The notes below the pieces were generated by a model. That model saw only the letters and a program-made list of their open reading frames with translations. It did no database searches and was not told the DNA's origin. Position numbers and translations under genes: made by a program. Shown piece after piece: positions 16,184 to 26,057 of a stretch of 64,000 nucleotides of DNA (within the stretch, counting starts at the first letter, position 1; the number at the start of each line of letters is the position of its first letter). Origin of the DNA: Halomonas sp. LBP4 (GTDB lineage Bacteria; Pseudomonadota; Gammaproteobacteria; Pseudomonadales; Halomonadaceae); NCBI RefSeq assembly GCF_003202205.1, contig NZ_PDOG01000003.1, positions 79,761 to 143,760 on the forward strand, in the 5' to 3' direction.

Positions 16184-16803
16184 CAGCGTGCCGGGTCCAC
16201 CCGGCCGCCCAGCGAGGCGTTGCGCCGGAACCAGCCGGCGATGCTGGCCCGGGGCAGGCGGGTGGGCAGCACCTCGTGGGGAACGGTTTCGGAGAGGAAG
16301 CAGACGAAGGTGCCGGCCGCGGGGCGCGCCCGCGCCACCTCGCGCTCGGGGGCGAGGGCGTCGAAGATCACCATCTCGCCGCCGCCGTCGGCGGGCCAGT
16401 CGGGGTTGAGGTAGGCCACGGTGGAGATGACCCGGTTGGCGCGGCCGCGAAAGCTGTCGAGATGGCGCTGGTAGAAGGCGCCGGGCGGGTAGTGGGCGAA
16501 GTGGGCCTCGTACTCGAAGAGCCCCAGGAACAGCGCCCGGTTGAGCGCGTTCTGCAGCTCGCCCATGGCGTCGAGATAGCGGCGCTGGGCCAGGCTCTCG
16601 CGGTCGAGCCAACGGATGGCGTCGCCGCGGATGTCGCGGCGCAGGGTGTGCGCCTGGCCACGGCCGATGCCGGCGGCGTCCAGGGCGTCGAGGTCGGCCA
16701 GGAGCGTCAACTCGCGGTGGAGCTCGGCGCAGAGCTCGGGGGCGATGACAGCTTCGCCGAGGTACCAGCCCTGTTCCACCAGGGCGTCGACCAGGCGGGG
16801 CAA
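16183..16803 (-). CDS. 2-oxoglutarate/Fe(II)-dependent oxygenase (SM-20/EGLN-like)
   Basis: About 206 aa. The iron ligands are H and D in QRHLDSF and the distal H in TVPHEVLP; the 2OG-binding Arg is in RASIAGWFRR. The spacing matches the prolyl-hydroxylase-like 2OG oxygenase fold. The start is uncertain: the frame opens at TTG 16803 with no ATG upstream in frame before the NUDIX gene. The stop overlaps the start of the sensor kinase, so the oxygenase is co-expressed with the two-component pair. The substrate is unknown; hydroxylation of a protein target is a guess from the family. Confidence 0.78.
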   Translation of the reverse strand: MPRLVDALVEQGWYLGEAVIAPELCAELHRELTLLADLDALDAAGIGRGQAHTLRRDIRGDAIRWLDRESLAQRRYLDAMGELQNALNRALFLGLFEYEAHFAHYPPGAFYQRHLDSFRGRANRVISTVAYLNPDWPADGGGEMVIFDALAPEREVARARPAAGTFVCFLSETVPHEVLPTRLPRASIAGWFRRNASLGGRVDPAR

Positions 16804-16878
16804 GGCGGCGGTGTCCAGGACGGGGTGTGTGAGTCGCGGAGTCAGTGGCGTGTCCCCAGGCGGCAGCGGAGATGGGTG

Positions 16879-17523
16879 TCAGGGCGCCCGGGCCAGGCCA
16901 TCCCGGGCCCGCAGGAGTCGCTCGGGAAAATAGCACAGCCGACCGCCCGCTGGCTCGCGGTGGAGGCTGATCTCGCGGCCGAAGCCCTCGGCCAGCAGTT
17001 CCACCAGCATCATGGCCGAGAGCCCCCAGATCACCTGGCCGGCGACATGGTAGCTCGGCACGAAGTGCGGTCGACCGTTCACCGGGATCACGTCGGTGTG
17101 GTGGCGACGGTCCTCGAGGAACAGCGACAGCGGCACCTCGAAGATCGCATCCAGCTCGTTGAGGTCGGGCACGAGCGGCAGGTCCGGGGGAATCAGGCCG
17201 ACGTAGGGGGTGACGCTGATGCCGTGCAGCGAGATGACGTCCGAGAGCCGGCCGAGCAGCTCGACCCGTTCGCGGGGCAGGGCGATCTCCTCGAGGGATT
17301 CGCGCAGCGCCGTGCTCAGCAGGTCCGGGTCCTGGGCCTCGCGCTTGCCGCCGGGAAAGGCCACCTGGCCACTGTGGGTGGTGAGGTGATCGGCGCGGCG
17401 GGTGAACAGCAGGGTCGGTTCGTGACGGTCGACGATCGGCATCAGGACCGCGGCCTGGGGCAAGTCGAGCGTCAGCCGCTGCGGCCGGTGTGCTTGCAGG
17501 CGTTCGCGAAGTTTCTCTAACAT
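16879..17523 (-). CDS. NUDIX hydrolase, CoA pyrophosphatase type
   Basis: A 214-aa NUDIX protein. FPGGKREAQDPDLLSTALRESLEEIAL is the NUDIX helix, with the REsLEE core for Mg2+ binding. The preceding TRRADHLTTHSGQVAFPGG is the UPF0035/CoA-diphosphatase signature of NudL-like enzymes, which cleave CoA and derivatives to 3',5'-ADP and phosphopantetheine. The last Gly of the canonical NUDIX box is Ala here. It is divergent from the second NUDIX gene at 17628. Confidence 0.85.
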   Translation of the reverse strand: MLEKLRERLQAHRPQRLTLDLPQAAVLMPIVDRHEPTLLFTRRADHLTTHSGQVAFPGGKREAQDPDLLSTALRESLEEIALPRERVELLGRLSDVISLHGISVTPYVGLIPPDLPLVPDLNELDAIFEVPLSLFLEDRRHHTDVIPVNGRPHFVPSYHVAGQVIWGLSAMMLVELLAEGFGREISLHREPAGGRLCYFPERLLRARDGLARAP

Positions 17524-17627
17524 GGGGTTTCCATCGGGTTTGATCCCTTCTACCCGGCCGCCGTCGCCGGCGTCAAGCCCCGAGCCGGGCGGCTACCGGG
17601 CCGCTCGCCAGCCTGCCAGGGAGCACC

Positions 17628-18185
17628 ATGAACTTCTGCAGCCACTGCGGCCATACCGTGCGCTTCGCCATTCCGGACGGGGATGACCGTCCGCGCTACC
17701 TGTGCGACGAGTGCGGCACCATCCATTACCAGAACCCCCGCATCGTCGCCGGTACCCTGCCGGTGAGTGGCTCGCGGGTGTTGCTGTGTCGCCGTGCCAT
17801 CCCCCCGCGCCAGGGTTTCTGGACCCTGCCGGCCGGCTTCATGGAAAACGCCGAGACCACCGTCGAGGCCGCCGCCCGGGAGACCCTCGAGGAGGCCTGC
17901 GCCGAGGTCTGCATCCATGGCCTCTATACCCTGATCAACCTGCCGCACATCAACCAGGTCTACATGATCTTCCGGGCGGACCTGGCGGGCGGCTTCGGCG
18001 CCGGCCCGGAGAGCCTCGAGGTGGCGCTGTTCGAGGAGCACGAGATCCCCTGGGACGAACTCGCCTTTCCCACCATCGAGCGCACCCTGCGCCACTTCTA
18101 TGCCGACCGCGGCGATGGGCATTTCCCGCTGCATATCAGCGATATCACCGCCGCGGACCGCGAGCGCTACTTCGGTTCCGCCTGA
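17628..18185 (+). CDS. NUDIX hydrolase with zinc ribbon (NudC-like)
   Basis: A 185-aa protein with an N-terminal zinc ribbon (MNFCSHCGH ... YLCDECGTIHYQNPR) and a NUDIX domain (LPAGFMENAETTVEAAARETLEEACAE). This is the C-terminal half of the NADH pyrophosphatase layout. Standalone zinc-ribbon NUDIX proteins of this size hydrolyse nucleotide-sugar or dinucleotide pyrophosphates; the substrate cannot be fixed. AGGGAGC lies upstream of the ATG. Confidence 0.85.
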   Translation: MNFCSHCGHTVRFAIPDGDDRPRYLCDECGTIHYQNPRIVAGTLPVSGSRVLLCRRAIPPRQGFWTLPAGFMENAETTVEAAARETLEEACAEVCIHGLYTLINLPHINQVYMIFRADLAGGFGAGPESLEVALFEEHEIPWDELAFPTIERTLRHFYADRGDGHFPLHISDITAADRERYFGSA

Positions 18186-18265
18186 CCGGGGCGGCAGCCG
18201 AGATTGTGCGGGGCGGCGGCGGTATCATGAAGAGCGTGATGCCGGGCGGAACGAGGATACAGGCC

Positions 18266-19216
18266 GTGGACAAGTTCGAACGCAAGCTGGACCAGGCCGC
18301 GCGGGCCGCCTGGATGTCCTATGTGGGGGGGATCACCCAGGACGAGATCGCCCTGCAGCTCGGCGTGTCCCGGCCCGGCGTGCAGCGCCTGCTGGCCCTG
18401 GCCCGCCAGGAGGGGCTGATCAAGGTACGCATCGATCATCCGATCTCCGCCTGCATGGCCATGGCCGCGGCCATTCGCGACCGCTACGGCCTGGACTATT
18501 GCGACGTGGTGCCGGCCGAGCCGGATGCGCCCGACGGCGCCGCCTACTACCTGGCCACGGCCGGGGCGGAACGGATCTCCCGCCTGGTGGTGCGCAGCGA
18601 GCCGCTGACCCTGTCGCTGGGCACCGGGCGCTCGATCCGCGCGACCGTCGAGGCCATGAGCCGTTACGATCGACCGCAGCACCGCTTCGTCTCGCTGGTC
18701 GGCAACGTGGCGCGCGACGGTTCCGCCAACCGCTACGACGGCGTCATGGTGTTGGCCGACAAGACCGGCGGCGAGCGCTTCCTGCTGCCCACCCCGGTGG
18801 TCGCCGACTCGGTGGAGGAGAAGGAGGCGATGCGCGGGCAGCGCCTGTTCCAGGCGATCATGGCGGTGGCCAAGCAGGCCGAGACCGCCTTCATCGGCGT
18901 GGGGCGCATCGACCCCCAGGCGACCCTCTTCCAGGATCATTTCATCGACGAGAGCGACCTCGAGGAGCTGCTGGGTCTCGAGACGGTGGGCGAACTGCTC
19001 GGCTGGCCGATGAACCGTGACGGCGAGGTCATCGACTGCTCCATCACCCGCCGGGTCACCAGCCTGCCGCTGGAGATGCTGCGCGAGCAGCCGCTGGTCG
19101 CCATCGCGGGCGGCCGGGAGAAGGGACCGGCCCTGCTGGCCGCCCTGCGCGGCGGTTGGCTCAACGGGCTGATCACCGACGAGACGGCGGCCCGCTATCT
19201 CACCGAGATGTCATGA
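18266..19216 (+). CDS. SorC/DeoR-family sugar-binding transcriptional regulator of the polyol operon
   Basis: A 316-aa regulator. The N-terminus is an HTH (AAWMSYVGGITQDEIALQLGVSRPGVQRLLALARQEGLIKVRI). The large effector domain has GTGRSIRATVEA, GNVARDGSANRYDGVM and a C-terminal VAIAGGREKGPALLAALRGGWLNGLITDE, the SorC sugar-phosphate-binding pattern. GTG 18266 (AGGA 9 nt upstream) gives VDKFERKLDQAARAAW, the usual family start; ATGs at 18227 and 18239 are in-frame alternatives. It precedes the ABC transporter genes in the same direction and probably controls them through the AT-rich repeats at 19296-19331. Confidence 0.85.
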   Translation: MDKFERKLDQAARAAWMSYVGGITQDEIALQLGVSRPGVQRLLALARQEGLIKVRIDHPISACMAMAAAIRDRYGLDYCDVVPAEPDAPDGAAYYLATAGAERISRLVVRSEPLTLSLGTGRSIRATVEAMSRYDRPQHRFVSLVGNVARDGSANRYDGVMVLADKTGGERFLLPTPVVADSVEEKEAMRGQRLFQAIMAVAKQAETAFIGVGRIDPQATLFQDHFIDESDLEELLGLETVGELLGWPMNRDGEVIDCSITRRVTSLPLEMLREQPLVAIAGGREKGPALLAALRGGWLNGLITDETAARYLTEMS

Positions 19217-19295
19217 CGCACCGCATTATCCGCAATCGCTGATACCTGTGCCTAAAGTCTAATGCCCAAGGCTTTGCTTTTTTTCGGTGCGTGTT

Positions 19296-19331
19296 CGATC
19301 ATTTGATTGGCAGATGATCAAATTGATCAAA
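19296..19331 (+). promoter_or_regulatory. Candidate SorC operator of the polyol operon
   Basis: An unusually AT-rich stretch in the 157-nt gap before the solute-binding protein contains GATCATTTGAT (19297-19307) and ATGATCAAATTGATCA (19314-19329), which share an ATCAaaTgAT-type core in opposite orientations. Repeated half-sites just upstream of the first structural gene are what a SorC/DeoR repressor-activator would bind. The remainder of the gap shows a T-rich run (19274-19284) that may end the regulator transcript. Confidence 0.5.
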
Positions 19332-19373
19332 ACGACACGACACACAACAACACGCATCCCACAGGAGCCCATC

Positions 19374-20693
<1,320 letters not shown>

Positions 20694-20708
20694 GCGGAGT
20701 CTGCCGTT

Positions 20709-20732
20709 CCCGGCCGGGTCTTCCCGGCCGGG
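20709..20732 (+). terminator. Intra-operon hairpin after the solute-binding protein gene
   Basis: CCCGGCCGGG-TCTT-CCCGGCCGGG forms a perfect 10-bp GC stem followed by CCCTTTTCC, in the 72-nt gap between the receptor and the first permease. It is probably a partial terminator or 3'-end stabiliser that keeps receptor expression above that of the permeases, a common arrangement in ABC importer operons. Confidence 0.65.
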
Positions 20733-20765
20733 CCCTTTTCCCTACCTGGTTTTGCGGGTAATCCC

Positions 20766-21656
20766 ATGAACAAGACAAGAGCTTCCGGGCGCACCGTCGG
20801 GGGTCTGAGGACCCTGTCGCTGCAGGCGCCGGCCGTCACCCTGCTGTTGCTGTGGATGATCGTGCCGCTGGGCATGACCCTGTGGTTCTCCTTCCAGCGC
20901 TACAACCTCCTGATGCCGGAGATGACCGGCTTCGCGGGACTGGAAAACTACGAATACCTGTTCACCGACCCGGCCCTCTGGTCGGCCATGGGCACGACCC
21001 TGCTGCTGGTCGGCTGGGTGCTGGCGATCACCGTGGTGGGCGGCACCCTGCTGGCGGTGCTCTTCCAGCAGGAGTTCGCCGGACGCGGCATCGCCCGGGT
21101 GCTGGCCATCTCGCCCTTCTTCGTCATGCCCACGGTCAGCGCCCTGGTGTGGAAGAACATGATGATGCACCCGTCCAACGGGGTGCTCTCCTGGGTCGCC
21201 GAGTCGTTCGGCCTGCCGGCCGTCGACTGGTTCTCCTCGCTGCCGCTGACCTCGATCATCATCATCGTGGCCTGGCAGTGGCTGCCGTTCGCGCTGCTGA
21301 TCCTGCTCACCGCCATGCAGTCGCTGGACGAGGACCAGGTGGAAGCCGCACGCATGGACGGGGCCGGCCCGGTGGCGATCTTCTTCTTCATCACCCTGCC
21401 GCATCTCAAGCGGGCGATCAGCGTGGTGATCATGATCGAGATGATCTTCCTGCTGACCATCTTCGCCGAGATCTTCGTCACCACCTCCGGCGGACCCGGG
21501 CTGGCGACCACCAACCTGGCCTACCTGATCTATATCCGGGCCCTGCTCGACTTCGACGTCGGCACCGCCTCCGCGGGTGGGGTGATCGCCATCGTCCTCG
21601 CCAATATCGTTGCCATCTTCCTGGTCCGCATGGTGGCCAAGAACCTGGAAGACTAG
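20766..21656 (+). CDS. smoF: Polyol ABC transporter permease (first)
   Basis: A 296-aa inner-membrane permease with six predicted helices and the EAA loop EAARMDGAGPVAIFFFITLPHLK, which contacts the ATPase. It matches the MalF/SmoF-type half of carbohydrate uptake transporters. It is followed by the second permease 20 nt downstream. Confidence 0.88.
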   Translation: MNKTRASGRTVGGLRTLSLQAPAVTLLLLWMIVPLGMTLWFSFQRYNLLMPEMTGFAGLENYEYLFTDPALWSAMGTTLLLVGWVLAITVVGGTLLAVLFQQEFAGRGIARVLAISPFFVMPTVSALVWKNMMMHPSNGVLSWVAESFGLPAVDWFSSLPLTSIIIIVAWQWLPFALLILLTAMQSLDEDQVEAARMDGAGPVAIFFFITLPHLKRAISVVIMIEMIFLLTIFAEIFVTTSGGPGLATTNLAYLIYIRALLDFDVGTASAGGVIAIVLANIVAIFLVRMVAKNLED

Positions 21657-21676
21657 AGTCTCGGGAGTCCCTTATC

Positions 21677-22585
21677 ATGACGACAACGACCAAGCATGAC
21701 AGGCTGGAAACGTCCTCGCGGGGCGGCGGCCAGGCAGTGCCGGCACGCAGTGCGAAACTGCCGTTCCTGGCCTCGGCCAATACCCGCAAGCTCGGCCTGA
21801 CCGTGCTGGGATGGACGGTGGCCCTGCTGATCTTCTTTCCGATCTTCTGGATGGTGCTGACGGGCTTCAAGACCGAGTCCGCGGCCATTGCCGATCCCAG
21901 CCTGATCTTCTCGCCGACCCTGGAAAGCTACCAGGCGGTCCAGGAGCGGGCGGGCTACACCCGGTTCGCGCTGAACAGCGTGGCGGTGGCCTTCGGCTCG
22001 ACCCTGCTGGCGCTGCTGATCGCGATACCCTCGGCCTATTCGATGGCCTTTCTCCCCACCCGGCGCACCAAGGGCACCCTGCTGTGGATGCTCTCCACCA
22101 AGATGCTGCCGCCGGTCGGGGTGCTGGTGCCCATCTACCTGATCTTTCGCGACGTCGGGCTGCTCGATACCCGCACCGGCCTGATCATCATCTATACGCT
22201 GATGAACCTGCCGATCGTGGTGTGGATGCTCTACACCTTCTTCAAGGACATGCCCAAGGACATCCTCGAGGCGGGGCGCATGGACGGGGCCACCACCTTC
22301 CAGGAGGTGTGCTTCCTGCTGCTGCCGCTGACCCTGCCGGGCATCGCCTCCACCGGCCTGCTGTCGGTGATCCTGAGCTGGAACGAGGCCTTCTGGAGCC
22401 TCAACCTGACGTCTTCCAAGGCGGCCCCGTTGACCGCCTACATCGCCTCCTTCTCGAGCCCCGAGGGGCTGTTCTGGGCCAAGCTCTCCGCGGCCTCGAC
22501 CATGGCCATCGCGCCGATTCTCGTCTTCGGTTGGCTGACCCAGAAGCAGATGGTACGTGGCCTGACCTTCGGCGCGGTGAAATAG
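21677..22585 (+). CDS. smoG: Polyol ABC transporter permease (second)
   Basis: A 302-aa MalG/SmoG-type permease with six helices and EAA motif EAGRMDGATTFQEVCFLLLPLTLPG. It ends QKQMVRGLTFGAVK, the usual SmoG/MtlG terminus. The start at 21677 is the first Met of a clean N-terminus; the frame extends further upstream only as overlap with the previous gene. A second, diverged copy of its last 14 codons plus stop lies 51 bp downstream. Confidence 0.88.
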   Translation: MTTTTKHDRLETSSRGGGQAVPARSAKLPFLASANTRKLGLTVLGWTVALLIFFPIFWMVLTGFKTESAAIADPSLIFSPTLESYQAVQERAGYTRFALNSVAVAFGSTLLALLIAIPSAYSMAFLPTRRTKGTLLWMLSTKMLPPVGVLVPIYLIFRDVGLLDTRTGLIIIYTLMNLPIVVWMLYTFFKDMPKDILEAGRMDGATTFQEVCFLLLPLTLPGIASTGLLSVILSWNEAFWSLNLTSSKAAPLTAYIASFSSPEGLFWAKLSAASTMAIAPILVFGWLTQKQMVRGLTFGAVK

Positions 22586-22636
22586 GTTCTCGACGATGCC
22601 GAGCGGCCGATCTTCGGCTGGCGCTCTCGCTAAATA

Positions 22637-22681
22637 CAGAAGCAGATGGTGCGTGGCCTGGCCTTCGGCGCCGTCAAGTAA
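22637..22681 (+). pseudogene. Orphan duplicate of the permease 3' end (14 codons + stop)
   Basis: Bases 22637-22681 read QKQMVRGLAFGAVK-stop and match the true end of the permease gene (22541-22585) at 39 of 45 positions, with mostly synonymous changes. The 51 bp between them contain a hairpin-like stretch and no coding frame. It is a recombination footprint: the old 3' end left behind when the gene or its upstream part was replaced by a diverged allele. It has no start codon or RBS. Confidence 0.8.
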
Positions 22682-22693
22682 AGGAATCCCATC

Positions 22694-23839
<1,146 letters not shown>

Positions 23840-23851
23840 CGGGGAGCGTCC

Positions 23852-24538
23852 ATGGATACCCTGATCTTCGACTGCGACGGCGTGCTGGTGGACAGCGAGG
23901 CGATCGCCGAGGCCACCCTGGTCGGGCTGCTGGGGGAGTGGCTGCCCGACCTGGCCGCCGACACCGTGCTGCGCCAGGCCCTGGGCATGACCACGGCCAA
24001 CATCCTGGGCCACCTGGAGCCGCTGAGCCGCCATCGGCTGCCGGCCGACGCCACCGAGCGGGTCGATCGGACCATCGAGGCGCGGCTGGCCAGGGAGCTC
24101 GAGGCCATCGACGGCGTGGCCGCGGCGATCGCCTCGCTGCCCCTGCCCAAGGCGGTGGTCTCCAACAGCCGCCGCCGCCGCGTCCTGGCCTCGCTGGCCA
24201 CGACCGGCCTGGATCGGTTGATCGGCGAGTCGCCGGTCTTCACGGCGGACCAGGTCGCCCACCCCAAGCCCGCCCCCGACCTCTACCTGCTGGCGGCCCG
24301 TGAGCTGGGCTGTGCTCCCGCCGACTGCCTGGTGGTGGAGGACAGCGTCTCGGGCGTCACCGCGGCCCACGCCGCCGGCATGACGGTCATCGGCTTCACC
24401 GGGGCCAGTCACGTCGAGCCGGGGCAGGAGCGTCGACTGGTCGAGGCCGGGGCCTGGCGCATTCTCGACCACATGCACGGACTCGAGTCGATGGTCGATG
24501 ACTGGCGCCACGCCCGCCTGCGAGCCGCGGCTCGCTAA
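23852..24538 (+). CDS. HAD-family sugar phosphatase
   Basis: A 228-aa HAD hydrolase: motif I DCDGVLVDSE (nucleophile Asp near residue 7), motif II VVSNSR, motif III HPKPAPD with the Lys, motif IV VVEDSVSGV. The cap domain sits between motifs I and II, as in beta-phosphoglucomutase-like phosphatases. Placed 12 nt after the ATPase gene inside the polyol operon, it probably clears a sugar- or polyol-phosphate. The substrate is not predictable. Confidence 0.85.
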   Translation: MDTLIFDCDGVLVDSEAIAEATLVGLLGEWLPDLAADTVLRQALGMTTANILGHLEPLSRHRLPADATERVDRTIEARLARELEAIDGVAAAIASLPLPKAVVSNSRRRRVLASLATTGLDRLIGESPVFTADQVAHPKPAPDLYLLAARELGCAPADCLVVEDSVSGVTAAHAAGMTVIGFTGASHVEPGQERRLVEAGAWRILDHMHGLESMVDDWRHARLRAAAR

Positions 24539-24562
24539 CCCAATCACAAGAGGCAGGAACCA

Positions 24563-25354
24563 ATGAAACTCGACAGCAAGACAAGCGTGATCACCGGCGG
24601 TGCCCGCGGTATCGGCCTGGCCATTGCCGAGCGCTACCTGGACGAGGGCGCCAATGTCGTGGTCGCCGATATCGACCAGGCCGCCATCGACGAGGCGGCA
24701 GCGAGCCTCACCGCCCGGGCCGAAGGCGAGGCGGGGCGGGTGATGGGGGTGCGCCTGGACGTCTGTGACCGGGCATCGGTCGATGCCATGGTCGCCAGCG
24801 TCAGCGAGCGCTTCGGTGGTATCGACATCCTGGTCAACAACGCCGCCATCTTCGACATGGCACCGGTGCTCGAGGTGACCGAGGAGAGCTTCGACCGGCA
24901 GTTCGCGGTGAACACCAAGGGGCTCTTCTTCACGCTCCAGGCGGTGGCCAAGGCCATGGTCGCGCGGGGCCGGGGTGGCAAGATCATCAACATGGCGTCC
25001 CAGGCCGGGCGCCGCGGCGAGCCGCTGGTCAGCGTCTACTGTGCCAGCAAGGCGGCGGTGATCAGCCTGACCCAGTCCTGCGGCCTGTCGCTCATCGCGC
25101 ACGGCATCAACGTCAACGGCATCGCGCCGGGGGTGGTCGACACCCCGATGTGGGACGAGGTCGATGCGCTCTTCGCCCGTTACGAGAACCGTCCGCTCGG
25201 CGAGAAGAAGCGCCTGGTGGGGGAGGCGGTGCCCTATGGTCGCATGGGGCGCCCCGAGGATCACGCCGGGGCCGCGGTCTTCCTGGCCTCCGACGACAGC
25301 GACTATGTGGTCGCCCAGACCCTCAATGTCGACGGTGGCAACTGGATGAGCTGA
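24563..25354 (+). CDS. smoS: SDR-family polyol (sorbitol/L-iditol) dehydrogenase
   Basis: A 263-aa classical short-chain dehydrogenase: NAD-binding TGGARGIGLAIAERY, D-rich VVADID (NAD preference), NNAAIF, catalytic S-Y-K in NMASQAGRRGE...VYCASKAAV, and the C-terminal LNVDGGNWMS. The pattern and the operon context match SmoS/PolS, which oxidises sorbitol to fructose and galactitol to tagatose. It starts 24 nt after the HAD gene with AGGCAGGA upstream. Confidence 0.85.
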   Translation: MKLDSKTSVITGGARGIGLAIAERYLDEGANVVVADIDQAAIDEAAASLTARAEGEAGRVMGVRLDVCDRASVDAMVASVSERFGGIDILVNNAAIFDMAPVLEVTEESFDRQFAVNTKGLFFTLQAVAKAMVARGRGGKIINMASQAGRRGEPLVSVYCASKAAVISLTQSCGLSLIAHGINVNGIAPGVVDTPMWDEVDALFARYENRPLGEKKRLVGEAVPYGRMGRPEDHAGAAVFLASDDSDYVVAQTLNVDGGNWMS

Positions 25355-25373
25355 CGACAAGAGACAAGACGAC

Positions 25374-26006
25374 ATGACACCCAATATCCATGACGTGGCA
25401 GGGCGGGTGCTGGAGGCGGCGGGCGATCGCCGTCGCTTCATCGTGGCCCTGGCGGGGCCGCCCGCCGCCGGCAAGTCCTTCCTGGCGGGCTGGCTGTGCC
25501 GTGAACTCAATGCCCGCCAGGCCGACTGCGCCGCGGTGGTGCCGATGGACGGCTACCACTACGACAACGCCGTGCTCGAGCCCCGGGGGCTGGTACCCGT
25601 GAAGGGGGCGCCGGAGACCTTCGACTGCGACGGGCTCAAGCACGACCTGGAGCGCATCCGCCGCGCCGATCGCAGCGTCGCCGTGCCGGTGTTCGACCGG
25701 CCCCTGGACCTGGCCCGGGCCGGCGGTCGGCTGATCACCCCCGAGCACCGCATCGTCATCGTCGAGGGCAACTACCTGCTACTCGACGAGGGCCCCTGGC
25801 CCGCCCTGCGTCCGCTGTTCGACATGGCGCTGTTTCTCGAGGTGCCCGATGAACTGCTCGAGGCGCGCCTCATCCAGCGCTGGCGGGAGATGGGCCAGGA
25901 CCAGGCCGGCGCCATCGAGCGCGCCCGCCACAAGGACATGCTCAATGCCCGGCTGATCAAGGCGGCCTCGGTGGCCGCCGACCTGCACTGGGCCGCGAGC
26001 GACTGA
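25374..26006 (+). CDS. P-loop fructose/nucleoside kinase-like protein
   Basis: A 210-aa P-loop kinase of the uridine kinase/phosphoribulokinase fold: Walker A AGPPAAGKSF, PMDGYHYDNAVLEPRGLVPVKGAPETFD, Walker B VIVEGNYLLLDEG, and a lid with RWREMGQ. Family members in sugar-ABC operons (FrcK of the rhizobial fructose operon) phosphorylate fructose. Here it would convert fructose from mannitol or sorbitol to fructose phosphate; this is inference from context. Confidence 0.75.
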   Translation: MTPNIHDVAGRVLEAAGDRRRFIVALAGPPAAGKSFLAGWLCRELNARQADCAAVVPMDGYHYDNAVLEPRGLVPVKGAPETFDCDGLKHDLERIRRADRSVAVPVFDRPLDLARAGGRLITPEHRIVIVEGNYLLLDEGPWPALRPLFDMALFLEVPDELLEARLIQRWREMGQDQAGAIERARHKDMLNARLIKAASVAADLHWAASD

Positions 26007-26057
26007 GCCCCCATTTCCTCACACGACGCCATCGCCACGAGCGGCAGGAGACCCTTC

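Noticed and set aside
14549..16414. 621-codon plus-strand frame opposite the sensor kinase
   Set aside because: The kinase, regulator and oxygenase on the minus strand have all family motifs. The opposite frame is compositionally biased with no domain.
16184..16936. N-terminal extension of the sensor kinase frame up to 16936
   Set aside because: It would overlap the entire 2OG oxygenase gene and encodes Arg/Pro/Gly-rich shadow sequence. The TGATG junction marks the true start at 16183.
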